Below, piece after piece: positions 1 to 7,025 of a stretch of DNA of 7,025 bases. Each line of letters opens with the position of its first letter. The stretch's first letter is position 1. The stretch is taken from assembly GCA_021203915.1 (NCBI GenBank), contig JAJQAI010000012.1:1-7025 (forward strand), written 5' to 3'. The position numbers and the translations under genes are program-made. The DNA comes from Prevotella sp. (GTDB lineage: Bacteria; Bacteroidota; Bacteroidia; Bacteroidales; Bacteroidaceae). The notes under the pieces were generated by a model. The model searched no databases, was not told the origin of the DNA, and worked only from the letters and a program-made list of their open reading frames with translations.

Positions 1-231
1 ATTGCTGCAGAAGAAGGATGTAACTATTTTACCTTCAATATCCCCAACACCATTTGTAACAATTGTGGTCACATAGACAAGCATTACCTAAAGGAGTGCC
101 CTGTTTGCCACAGTCATGACGTTGACTATCTCACACGTATTATTGGCTATCTAAAACGTGTAAGCAATTTCTCAAAGGCTCGTCAAGAGGAAGCTCAGCG
201 CAGATATTACGCTGAGGCAGATAAATACTAA
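1..231 (+). CDS. nrdD: Anaerobic ribonucleoside-triphosphate reductase, C-terminal fragment (class III RNR)
   Basis: Only the last 76 residues are in the window; the gene begins upstream. NrdD reduces ribonucleoside triphosphates to dNTPs in anaerobic cells using a glycyl radical. The fragment carries the two C-terminal zinc-site cysteine pairs, CNNC at 55-66 and CPVC at 97-108, followed by the glycyl-radical motif RIIGYL, whose glycine is codon 145-147. The tail (NFSKARQEEAQRRYY) is the usual NrdD ending. The reading frame is open from base 1 to TAA at 229-231. nrdG follows 93 bases downstream on the same strand, the standard arrangement for enzyme and activase. Seen: both cysteine pairs and the radical glycine, so the C-terminus is intact. 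Known: zinc and radical roles come from the characterised family. The substrate and reductant subclass cannot be told from this fragment. Confidence 0.95.
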   Translation: MAAEEGCNYFTFNIPNTICNNCGHIDKHYLKECPVCHSHDVDYLTRIIGYLKRVSNFSKARQEEAQRRYYAEADKY

Positions 232-265
232 ATCTTTTCTTTTTTAAAGGATGAGATAGATATAA

Positions 266-287
266 GGCGAGGGGAAAATCCCTCGCC
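266..287 (+). terminator. Perfect GC-rich hairpin between nrdD and nrdG; weak terminator or mRNA-processing hairpin
   Basis: GGCGAGGG (266-273) pairs perfectly with CCCTCGCC (280-287) around the hexaloop GAAAAT; a G-U pair can extend it to 9 bp with an AAAA loop. It lies 34 bases after the nrdD stop and 37 bases before the nrdG start. The following bases hold only a four-T run (292-295) after an AAAG interruption, so it is not a strong intrinsic terminator. A partial terminator or a 3'-end stabiliser that lowers nrdG relative to nrdD is plausible but inferred. The structure is seen directly; its role is not. Confidence 0.5.
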
Positions 288-324
288 AAAGTTTTAGTAG
301 AAAATCTTTATCACCATATCAGTT

Positions 325-792
325 ATGCTCAAATACGTTAATACGGGCATTGTATTCCAAGAAATTCCAGACGAGGTTACGCTTTCAATCAACCTCTCCA
401 ATTGTCCATGCCGTTGTCCCGGATGTCATAGTAAGTATCTTTGGGATGATATTGGTGAGGAACTTACTTTTTCTGAGCTCGAAAAACTCATTCGTGAGTA
501 TGGAAACGATATAACTTGCATATGTTTTATGGGTGGTGATAGAGACCCTCAATATATAAACACTCTAGCTCTTTATTTAAAAGAAATGCATCCAGAGTTC
601 AAAGTTGCTTGGTATAGTGGCAAAACCTGCTTTTCCAACCTCATAAATAAAACTGATTTTGACTACATTAAAATTGGGCCATATATAAAGCATCTTGGAT
701 CTCTTAAAAGCCCTACTACTAATCAACGCCTATATCGACGCTCTTTAGATAACAATTTTACCGATATAACTCATAGGTTTTGGGAAAAATAA
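325..792 (+). CDS. nrdG: Anaerobic ribonucleoside-triphosphate reductase activating protein (radical SAM)
   Basis: A 155-residue cytoplasmic radical-SAM activase. It uses a [4Fe-4S] cluster and S-adenosylmethionine to abstract hydrogen from the active-site glycine of NrdD, making the catalytic glycyl radical. The cluster motif CxxxCxxC is C27, C31 and C34 (bases 403-426), in the family context NLSNCPxRCPGCHS. The SAM-contacting GGE-type motif is MGGD at residues 69-72. The block IKIGPY (116-120 region) and TTNQRLYR (131-138) are typical of short NrdG proteins, and the length is normal for the family. An extra cysteine, C29, sits inside the cluster motif. The ATG at 325 gives the expected N-terminus; no clear Shine-Dalgarno precedes it, which is common in Bacteroidota. 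Lying directly after nrdD, it is probably co-transcribed with it. Identity is highly confident from motifs and context. Confidence 0.96.
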   Translation: MLKYVNTGIVFQEIPDEVTLSINLSNCPCRCPGCHSKYLWDDIGEELTFSELEKLIREYGNDITCICFMGGDRDPQYINTLALYLKEMHPEFKVAWYSGKTCFSNLINKTDFDYIKIGPYIKHLGSLKSPTTNQRLYRRSLDNNFTDITHRFWEK

Positions 793-803
793 TCCAAAAC
801 CTT

Positions 804-809
804 AAGGGA
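804..809 (+). promoter_or_regulatory. Candidate ribosome binding site supporting the ATG at 819
   Basis: The purine run AAGGGA lies 9 bases before the ATG at 819-821. It favours that ATG over the in-frame TTG at 780, which would overlap nrdG and place a hydrophilic stretch ahead of the signal peptide. The match to a Shine-Dalgarno sequence is moderate. Confidence 0.45.
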
Positions 810-818
810 AGACTTTGT

Positions 819-3278
819 ATGAACAAGAGTTTAGCGTTTTCGTTAGCAATCATCTTGTTTCTTGTTACAAAAAGTAACATTAGCATCCATGCCGATGATA
901 CTATTCCTAAAACCAAGCATGATTTAGCTTTTACTATTTCAAGGGACTGTAAAGATAGCATAAGAGCAGCATCCCTAAATATAGGTCTTCTTGGTGGCTC
1001 TCCTATAGTAAGAGGTCTACAACTCAATCTTATGACTTCATTTTCTAGAGATGAGACCCATGGTGTACAAATATCGGGATTATCTAACCTCTCTGGTAAT
1101 TTAAGAGGTACACAATTATCCCTTTTTAGCAATGTTAGTCTTTCACCCTTTAGTGGAGTACAACTAAGCGGAGTAACAAACATTTCGCGTGGAGTTAAAC
1201 GGGGTCTTCAGCTATCCCTTCTTATGAACACTAGCTCTTCTTTCATGCGTGGGGCGCAACTTTCTATCTACAACTATGCTGACTCTCTTAGTGGCACACA
1301 AATAGGTATTGTAAACCTAACAGAAAGCCATCCAAAGGGTGTACAAATAGGTATAGTAAATTATAGTCGAGATTCCGTAGCACACAAGGTTGGTCTCATC
1401 AACATAAGTCCAAGGACGGATATGGATGCGATGTTCTTTATAGGCAATAGTTCCAAATTTAATCTCGCTTTTAGGTTCAGAAATAAGACCACATATAGCA
1501 TCATAGGTATAGGTACTCATTATTTGGGACTTGACGAAGACTTCTCAGGATCCATATATTATCGTCTTGGCCAATACATAAGACTAGGAAAAAAATGGTA
1601 TATTAGTGGAGATGCAGGTTTTTTCCACGTAGAAACATTTCGAGAGGAACGCGAAGGAAGACCCGAAAGACTTTATTCACTTCAACTTAGGGCGAACACA
1701 GATTTTCAAATAAATGATCGTTTTGGGGTATTTGCATCCATTGGATATGGTACAACTCGTTATTATCATAAGAATAAAGAATATCGTAATAGGTTAATCC
1801 TTGAGGCTGGGTTTACAGTTTCTTACGATAAAAAACGCTCTCACACCCAAGAGGAAAGAGCCAAAAAACTTATTTTGGGCGATTCCATCGAGACTCCTTT
1901 ATTCTTAGATGACGCTATAGAAAAGAAAAGGCCATGGCTAGCCGTTGGGGAAGTAATTGGTATAAACCTTCTAGTAAACGGCTTTGACCGCTTCATTATG
2001 AACGCTGACTACGCCAAAATTAATCTTCATACCATACATAGAAACTTCAAGAAAGGTTTTGTATGGGATAACGACCAATTCTCAACCAATCTATTTGCAC
2101 ACCCCTATCACGGAGGCCTATATTTCAATGCAGCCCGCTCTAATGGTATGAATTTTTGGACATCAATACCTTTTTCATTTGGTGGAAGTTTGATGTGGGA
2201 GATGTTCTGTGAGACTGAGCCTCCAGCTATAAACGATCTTATCGCAACCACTGTGGGAGGTGTATGCATCGGAGAAATAACATATCGTGTATCCGACTTA
2301 GTATATGATGATAGCCAAAGAGGATTCCTTAGAGTCTTACGCGAACTTGCCGGAGCAGTTTTATGTCCTATTAAGGAATTTAATAGAATCTTGACAGGTA
2401 AAGCTTGGCGAGTAAATTCTCACGCTGGTAAATATCACGACTACGAGAAATTACCTGTAGAACTCAGCATTGCCTTAGGTGATAGATATCTAGCTGATGA
2501 GGGAGGTTTATTCCGTGGTGAAAACAACCCATACATTGATATTACTCTTAATTATGGTGATGCTCTAGATTGTGAAAATAACAAGCCTTATGATAGCTTC
2601 TTGGCCAACATAACTTTTGGACTAAGTGCTAATCAACCCATAATCTCTAGTGTCCATCTTACTGGGAAACTATGGGGAACTCAGATGTACGAAGGCAAAG
2701 AGATGACAGCTATTTTTGGTCTCTTCCAGCATTTTAACTACTATGATTCAGAAGCTGTCAAGAATGGCACATCAAGAGTACCTTATAGAATATCAGAAGC
2801 AGCAGCTTTTGGACCAGGAATAATATATCGTTTTCCAAAAGTTGGTAATACCGGAGACATAGAACAAAGCCTATTCCTTGATGCCATACTGCTTGGTGGT
2901 TCACTCTCTGATTATTATCACGTTATTGATCGCGATTACAATCTAGGTAGTGGCTATAGCATGAAAGCTAAAACAACTATTGATTTTCCTAAATTTGGAA
3001 AATTTTCCATCCTTGCAGACTTCTACAACATCTTTACCTGGCAGGGATATGAGAAAAAAGACCTAACCGATAGGGACCCCTTGTATACCAATGCTCAAGG
3101 CGACAAAGGCTCTGCAATACTTCTTGTGATAACCCCAAGACTGCAGATTTACTTAAAAAAACTTTGGAGTATAGAAATCTTCTCCTCTTATTACCTGCGC
3201 TCAACAAAGTATAGATATCACGAAGATGTACGTTCGGAAACCTTTGAGCTTAGAGCAGGTGTTTGCAAGAGTTTTTAA
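819..3278 (+). CDS. Predicted outer-membrane protein with N-terminal G-x-Q-L/I repeats and a DUF3943 domain
   Basis: An 819-residue exported protein of unknown function. Residues 1-25 form a signal peptide: MNK, then a hydrophobic core (LAFSLAIILFLV) and a likely cut after Ala25 (SIHA/DD). Residues about 66-196 hold tandem 14-16 residue repeats of the type G-x-Q-(L/I)-(S/G)-x-x-x-N. Residues about 197-350 are rich in alternating aromatic and polar residues, as in beta-strands. Residues about 370-540 match my recollection of DUF3943: KRPWLAVGE, the segment FWTSIPFSFGGSLMWE, EPPAINDLIATTVGG and GEITYRVSDL. The remainder to residue 819 is again beta-rich and ends in Phe, typical of outer-membrane barrels. 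ATG at 819 is chosen because the signal peptide starts there; an in-frame TTG at 780 would add 13 residues overlapping nrdG. It starts 26 bases after nrdG, so co-transcription is likely, though no functional link is known. Domain assignment is from memory of the family; outer-membrane location is inferred. Confidence 0.82.
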   Translation: MNKSLAFSLAIILFLVTKSNISIHADDTIPKTKHDLAFTISRDCKDSIRAASLNIGLLGGSPIVRGLQLNLMTSFSRDETHGVQISGLSNLSGNLRGTQLSLFSNVSLSPFSGVQLSGVTNISRGVKRGLQLSLLMNTSSSFMRGAQLSIYNYADSLSGTQIGIVNLTESHPKGVQIGIVNYSRDSVAHKVGLINISPRTDMDAMFFIGNSSKFNLAFRFRNKTTYSIIGIGTHYLGLDEDFSGSIYYRLGQYIRLGKKWYISGDAGFFHVETFREEREGRPERLYSLQLRANTDFQINDRFGVFASIGYGTTRYYHKNKEYRNRLILEAGFTVSYDKKRSHTQEERAKKLILGDSIETPLFLDDAIEKKRPWLAVGEVIGINLLVNGFDRFIMNADYAKINLHTIHRNFKKGFVWDNDQFSTNLFAHPYHGGLYFNAARSNGMNFWTSIPFSFGGSLMWEMFCETEPPAINDLIATTVGGVCIGEITYRVSDLVYDDSQRGFLRVLRELAGAVLCPIKEFNRILTGKAWRVNSHAGKYHDYEKLPVELSIALGDRYLADEGGLFRGENNPYIDITLNYGDALDCENNKPYDSFLANITFGLSANQPIISSVHLTGKLWGTQMYEGKEMTAIFGLFQHFNYYDSEAVKNGTSRVPYRISEAAAFGPGIIYRFPKVGNTGDIEQSLFLDAILLGGSLSDYYHVIDRDYNLGSGYSMKAKTTIDFPKFGKFSILADFYNIFTWQGYEKKDLTDRDPLYTNAQGDKGSAILLVITPRLQIYLKKLWSIEIFSSYYLRSTKYRYHEDVRSETFELRAGVCKSF
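1014..1406 (+). repeat. Protein-coding tandem repeats, about eight units of 42-48 bases
   Basis: Within the DUF3943 protein, units begin at residues G66, G82, G97, G113, G129, G145, G159 and G174, spaced 14-16 residues apart, with a degenerate final unit ending KVGLINI at about 190-196 and a possible degenerate first one at residue 50. Unit starts read GLQLNL, GVQISG, GTQLSL, GVQLSG, GLQLSL, GAQLSI, GTQIGI and GVQIGI, usually followed by an Asn at unit position 7-9. The last two full units are nearly identical in DNA (17 of 18 bases, 1298-1315 against 1343-1360). The pattern resembles surface-repeat families of bacterial envelope proteins that read GVQLGLVN; that comparison is from memory. 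Confidence 0.85.
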
Positions 3279-3292
3279 GTTCTAAAAAACTC
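3269..3292. terminator. Candidate bidirectional hairpin at the convergent gene junction
   Basis: GAGTTTTT (3269-3276) pairs perfectly with AAAAACTC (3285-3292) around an 8-base loop. The stem covers most of the DUF3943-protein stop codon and the Nudix stop codon, which are only 12 bases apart. With two GC pairs per 8 bp and no clean T-run beyond the stem on either strand, it is at best a weak shared terminator. No better candidate exists in this tight convergent gap. Confidence 0.35.
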
Positions 3293-3839
3293 ATTTATTC
3301 TCGTAAAAAAACTTCCATAGCGGTGCCGCCATTAGACTTTGTCTTATCTCTCCGGAAGAAAGCAAACTGAAAAGCTCATCTCTTCTTAGCAAATGCACTT
3401 CTATATCCTCTGTTCTATCTAGGTGTTGAGAGGAAAGGGGTTTAACCCCACGGGCCAAAAAACAATGTGTTAAGTTATTTGTGGTAGAGGCATTACCTGA
3501 AATCTCCATAATCTTTGTCCAAGTTCCACCTCCATATCCTGATTCTTCTAATAGTTCTCTTCGAGCTGCAACCTCCAAAGATTCACCCTCTTCAACAACA
3601 CCTGCTACAATCTCAAAATTGGTTTCACCAAGACCCTGTCTATATTGTCTAATAAGGATGAATTTATCATCCTCGGTTATCGCAATAATGTTAACCCAAT
3701 CAGGATACTCAAGGACATAAAACTCATTGTTTATAACCCCATTAGGCAATCTGACAACATCACGTCGAGCCGTAAGCCATGGACGACGTATTAGATACTC
3801 ACTCGAGAGCGTTTCCCACGTCATATCACGATTTTTCAT
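3291..3839 (-). CDS. Nudix hydrolase, ADP-ribose pyrophosphatase-like
   Basis: A 182-residue cytoplasmic hydrolase of nucleoside diphosphates linked to another moiety. The Nudix box Gx5Ex7REUxEExGU is exact at residues 80-102 (bases 3534-3602): it begins GVVEEGES and ends RRELLEESGY, supplying the Mg-binding glutamates. The sequence before it, ILIRQYRQGLGETNFEIVAG, is the pattern of the ADP-ribose/nucleoside-diphosphate-sugar pyrophosphatase branch (RQYR then E-hydrophobic-PAG-like), so ADP-ribose or an NDP-sugar is the likeliest substrate, by inference. The ATG at 3837-3839 is preceded by a good Shine-Dalgarno and lies 1 base after the pseudouridine synthase stop; an internal Met6 is a less likely start. 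The two genes should be on one mRNA. Length is normal for the family and no key residue is missing. Exact substrate is uncertain. Confidence 0.92.
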   Translation of the reverse strand: MKNRDMTWETLSSEYLIRRPWLTARRDVVRLPNGVINNEFYVLEYPDWVNIIAITEDDKFILIRQYRQGLGETNFEIVAGVVEEGESLEVAARRELLEESGYGGGTWTKIMEISGNASTTNNLTHCFLARGVKPLSSQHLDRTEDIEVHLLRRDELFSLLSSGEIRQSLMAAPLWKFFYENK

Positions 3840-3840
3840 T

Positions 3841-5460
3841 TTAAAATTCTCCTTTTTTAAAAAATTTCATTTTCTTATTCAACTTTGGATGCGTAAACTC
3901 AATTTCTTCTGCGTGTAGATAAAGGCGAGAGGAACTCTCGCCATAGAGTCTATCTCCTAAAATAGGGACACCAAGACCATCAGCATGAGCGCAGTGCACA
4001 CGTAATTGATGTGTGCGTCCTGTAAGTGGATATAGGGCAATGCGAGTTAAATCACCCTCTGTAGATAAAATTTCATACTCCGTTATCGCCTTTTTACCTA
4101 AAGCATCCACTTTTTGGTAGGGTCTATCAAGTGGATCTGCTCTAAGAGGTAAGTCTATCCTACCTTTAGATGGTTTACTCATGTGACCTTGAAGCAAAGC
4201 CACATAGCGTTTTTTTACCTCACGTAAAGAAAATTGCTTTTGCAAACTTCTGTACACCTCTAAACTTTTAGCCACAACGATAAGGCCTGAGGTATCCATA
4301 TCCAAGCGATGGACAATGAAAATTTCACCTTTTGCTTGCTCTTGAAGTATTTCTTCAAGGCTAAGGCCCATAGTTTTACCTCTTACGGTTATCATCCCCG
4401 AGGGTTTATTTACAACTTTAAGCCACTCATCCTCATATACTGTTTCTATAGAAAGAGATGCTTGGTTACTACTTATTCTAGGCTTTTCAACATCTAGACC
4501 CTCAAGCATATGATTTAATATAGGCAAGCACTTACCCCTGCAAGCAGGATAAAAGCCAAGATGACGCCGCAGTTCATTCTTTGGCGAGGCTCCCCACCAA
4601 AATTCTGCCATCGCAATAGGCCTAAAATCATTAAGATATGCATATTGAAGCAACTTTGGAGCACAACAATCACCAGCACCTGCAGGGGGAACTTTTTGTT
4701 TAGTATCAGCAAAGATTGATAAAAGGTCACGCATCTCTTTCTTAGCATTAAGCATTACATACTGAGAAAAAAGCCAATGCTGAAGTTCATCCGAAGCAGT
4801 TTTTCTTAGTTGCTTAAGTCTAGAAATCTCCATTTCTATTGCGTTTTTATCCCTATCAGCTAAGGCTTGCTCCTCTAAAGCTCGCTTTTTCTTGCGTTTA
4901 AGTTCAGCTTTCATAAACTGACTTTCTTTTATCAAAAGTTGATGCTCTTCTTTACTTATAGATAAAGATTCTTTTCTTTTAGTATCTCTTATCAACTTAG
5001 AGGCTTTTACTTCCAAAAAATAGGCATCGATATCCTTTTTTAGTGCTTCTCTTAAAAGTTCAGACTTTTTTACCGCATCATCATAACTTTTGGAAGAAAG
5101 AAGATTGGTTATCTTCTTAGTTATAGCATCTATTTTTTTCTCTTCTTTCTTAAAATGCCCATCCAAGGAAAGAGAATCAAAAACAGCTGGTACAAAGAAA
5201 CTATGGTCGTTACGCCCAAGCAAAAGGCCTGAATATGCAGCAAGAAATCCGAGTCTAGATTCTTTATCTTCAACAACTAGGACGCCAAACATTTTCCCTT
5301 TAGAGAGTTCATCACGCCACGATAATTGCTTAGATAAATACTCCTGAAGTTTCTTAGAAGCTAAACATGATAAGGGATGAGGCTCATAATAAAAAGGATA
5401 GGTAAACCTTTCTGGCTTACCAATTAAGGTTATTAACTCGTGAAACCTTGTGTCCTTCAT
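3841..5460 (-). CDS. RluA-family RNA pseudouridine synthase with long N-terminal coiled-coil extension
   Basis: A 539-residue protein predicted to isomerise uridine to pseudouridine in rRNA or tRNA. The C-terminal 200 residues are the RluA catalytic domain: VVNKPSGM (349-356), the active-site motif HRLDMDTSG with catalytic Asp387 (bases 4300-4302), KRYVALLQG (417-425), and GRTHQLRVH (481-489). It is about twice the length of a minimal RluA. Residues 1-100 are a family-type N-terminus (ERFTYPFYYEPHPL, GKMFGVLVV, LGFLAAYSG). Residues about 103-225 are highly charged, Lys/Glu-rich and likely coiled coil. Residues 257-322 hold GAGDCCAPKLLQYAY, AEFWWGASP and FYPACRGKC, with C265, C266, C307 and C311 as a possible metal site. 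I recall similar long synthases in Bacteroidota and some gammaproteobacteria, but their RNA target is unknown to me. There is no S4 domain. The ATG at 5458-5460 has no Shine-Dalgarno and follows the eno terminator by 5 bases. Confidence 0.9.
   Translation of the reverse strand: MKDTRFHELITLIGKPERFTYPFYYEPHPLSCLASKKLQEYLSKQLSWRDELSKGKMFGVLVVEDKESRLGFLAAYSGLLLGRNDHSFFVPAVFDSLSLDGHFKKEEKKIDAITKKITNLLSSKSYDDAVKKSELLREALKKDIDAYFLEVKASKLIRDTKRKESLSISKEEHQLLIKESQFMKAELKRKKKRALEEQALADRDKNAIEMEISRLKQLRKTASDELQHWLFSQYVMLNAKKEMRDLLSIFADTKQKVPPAGAGDCCAPKLLQYAYLNDFRPIAMAEFWWGASPKNELRRHLGFYPACRGKCLPILNHMLEGLDVEKPRISSNQASLSIETVYEDEWLKVVNKPSGMITVRGKTMGLSLEEILQEQAKGEIFIVHRLDMDTSGLIVVAKSLEVYRSLQKQFSLREVKKRYVALLQGHMSKPSKGRIDLPLRADPLDRPYQKVDALGKKAITEYEILSTEGDLTRIALYPLTGRTHQLRVHCAHADGLGVPILGDRLYGESSSRLYLHAEEIEFTHPKLNKKMKFFKKGEF
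3849..3858 (-). promoter_or_regulatory. Shine-Dalgarno for the Nudix gene, inside the end of the upstream gene
   Basis: Read on the minus strand, AAAAAAGGAG lies in the codons for the last residues (KKGEF) of the pseudouridine synthase, 9 bases before the Nudix ATG. It is the strongest Shine-Dalgarno in the window and, with the 1-base gap between the genes, points to translational coupling. Confidence 0.7.
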
Positions 5461-5465
5461 GTTGC

Positions 5466-5499
5466 AAAAAAGACCGCGCCCCCTAAAGCACGGTCTTTT
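5466..5499 (-). terminator. Intrinsic terminator of eno
   Basis: On the minus strand AAAAGACCG pairs with CGGTCTTTT (5491-5499 with 5468-5476); after a single A/C mismatch, two further GC pairs (5478-5479 with 5488-5489) close an 8-base loop. The stem runs into TTTTTT (5471 to 5466), a classic rho-independent layout, starting 23 bases after the eno stop. On the plus strand the stem is followed by TTTTCTTTT, so it could act both ways, but no plus-strand gene precedes it. Confidence 0.85.
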
Positions 5500-5521
5500 C
5501 TTTTATCAAAATTCGTAATTC

Positions 5522-6865
<1,344 letters not shown>

Positions 6866-6886
6866 CTATTGAAGTATTAAGGGCTA

Positions 6887-6916
6887 CAAAGGTACAAAAA
6901 AATACTTAAAATCAAG
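6887..6916 (-). promoter_or_regulatory. Bacteroidota-type promoter for eno
   Basis: On the minus strand, TACCTTTG (6894 to 6887) is a perfect match to the Bacteroidota -7 element TAnnTTTG. CTTG (6916 to 6913), one mismatch from the -33 element TTTG, lies 18 bases upstream, close to the usual spacing of about 19-21. Transcription would begin near 6880, giving a leader of roughly 50 bases before the eno ATG. No riboswitch-like structure is evident in that leader. Confidence 0.75.
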
Positions 6917-6974
6917 GCTAAATTATTGATATTTAATCATTTTTTCAGACCAAAAAGCATGTCCTTAAAACCAT

Positions 6975-7025
6975 TTATAGCTCCTCGGACAGTATTTTCA
7001 TCCCCTTAGAAGCCCCTGCTTGAAT
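6975..7025 (-). CDS. Possible 3' end of an unidentified minus-strand gene
   Basis: One minus-strand frame is open from the window edge to a TAA at 6975-6977 and reads IQAGASKGMKILSEEL. The composition, ending in a charged helix-like tail, is protein-like, and a gene lying upstream of eno on the same strand would end about here. Sixteen codons are too few to prove coding or identify a family, and no terminator follows it. If real, it stops about 59 bases before the eno -33 element. Confidence 0.3.
   Translation of the reverse strand: MQAGASKGMKILSEEL

Noticed and set aside
774..782. TAGGTTTTG as a -7 element for the DUF3943-protein gene
   Set aside because: It has an extra T relative to TAnnTTTG and no TTTG-like element 19-21 bases upstream, so co-transcription with nrdG is the simpler reading.
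780..818. TTG at 780 as start of the DUF3943 protein
   Set aside because: It would overlap nrdG and bury the signal peptide behind 13 hydrophilic residues; the ATG at 819 has a purine-rich site and begins the signal peptide directly.
758..1183. 141-residue minus-strand open frame
   Set aside because: It lies antisense to the start of the DUF3943-protein gene and the end of nrdG, has no recognisable motifs, and its length is explained by the repetitive coding strand opposite.
1014..1406. Repeat array considered as CRISPR or non-coding tandem repeats
   Set aside because: Units are 42-48 bases, diverged in DNA but conserved as protein in one open frame, with no spacers; they are coding repeats.
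3481..3720. 79-residue plus-strand frame within the Nudix gene
   Set aside because: Antisense to an exact Nudix box and without features of its own.
4515..4748. 77-residue minus-strand frame overlapping the pseudouridine synthase in another frame
   Set aside because: It is an out-of-frame shadow of the synthase, whose own frame carries recognisable motifs throughout this stretch.
6917..6974. AT-rich stretch upstream of the eno promoter, checked for a small RNA or terminator
   Set aside because: Only a 4-bp imperfect pairing (GGAC with GTCT on the minus strand) is visible, too weak to call a terminator or RNA gene.

Overview
The window looks like an ordinary chromosomal segment of a low-GC anaerobic Bacteroidota, most likely of the order Bacteroidales. 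Three things point there: a class III (oxygen-sensitive) ribonucleotide reductase pair with Bacteroidales-like sequence, a DUF3943 outer-membrane protein, and a promoter upstream of enolase that matches the Bacteroidota sigma-factor consensus (TTTG spacer TAnnTTTG) rather than the E. coli one. Shine-Dalgarno sequences are mostly weak, as is usual in that phylum. I cannot name a genus.

Left half, plus strand: the 3' end of nrdD (anaerobic ribonucleoside-triphosphate reductase, with its zinc cysteines and glycyl-radical glycine), a perfect 8-bp GC-rich hairpin in the intergenic gap, nrdG (the radical-SAM activase), and 26 bases later a large predicted outer-membrane protein. That protein joins a signal peptide, about eight copies of a 14-16 residue G-x-Q-(L/I)-(S/G) repeat, a DUF3943 domain and a beta-rich C-terminus ending in Phe. 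NrdG generates the glycyl radical on NrdD and the pair makes dNTPs without oxygen. The membrane protein has no evident link to them beyond position.

Right half, minus strand, convergent with the first block and separated from it by 12 bases that form an AT-rich hairpin: an enolase gene (eno) with a recognisable promoter and an intrinsic terminator, then a long RluA-family pseudouridine synthase with a coiled-coil and cysteine-containing N-terminal half, then a Nudix hydrolase starting 1 base after it and apparently coupled to it by an embedded Shine-Dalgarno sequence. The eno terminator ends 5 bases before the synthase start codon, so how the synthase-Nudix pair is transcribed is the main regulatory puzzle here. 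The last 51 bases may hold the end of another unidentified minus-strand gene.

I see no CRISPR array, insertion sequence, tRNA, rRNA or phage gene, and no convincing sign of a novel multi-gene system. The most interesting items are the repeat/DUF3943 membrane protein, the terminator abutting a start codon, and the conserved-looking cysteine segment in the pseudouridine synthase.
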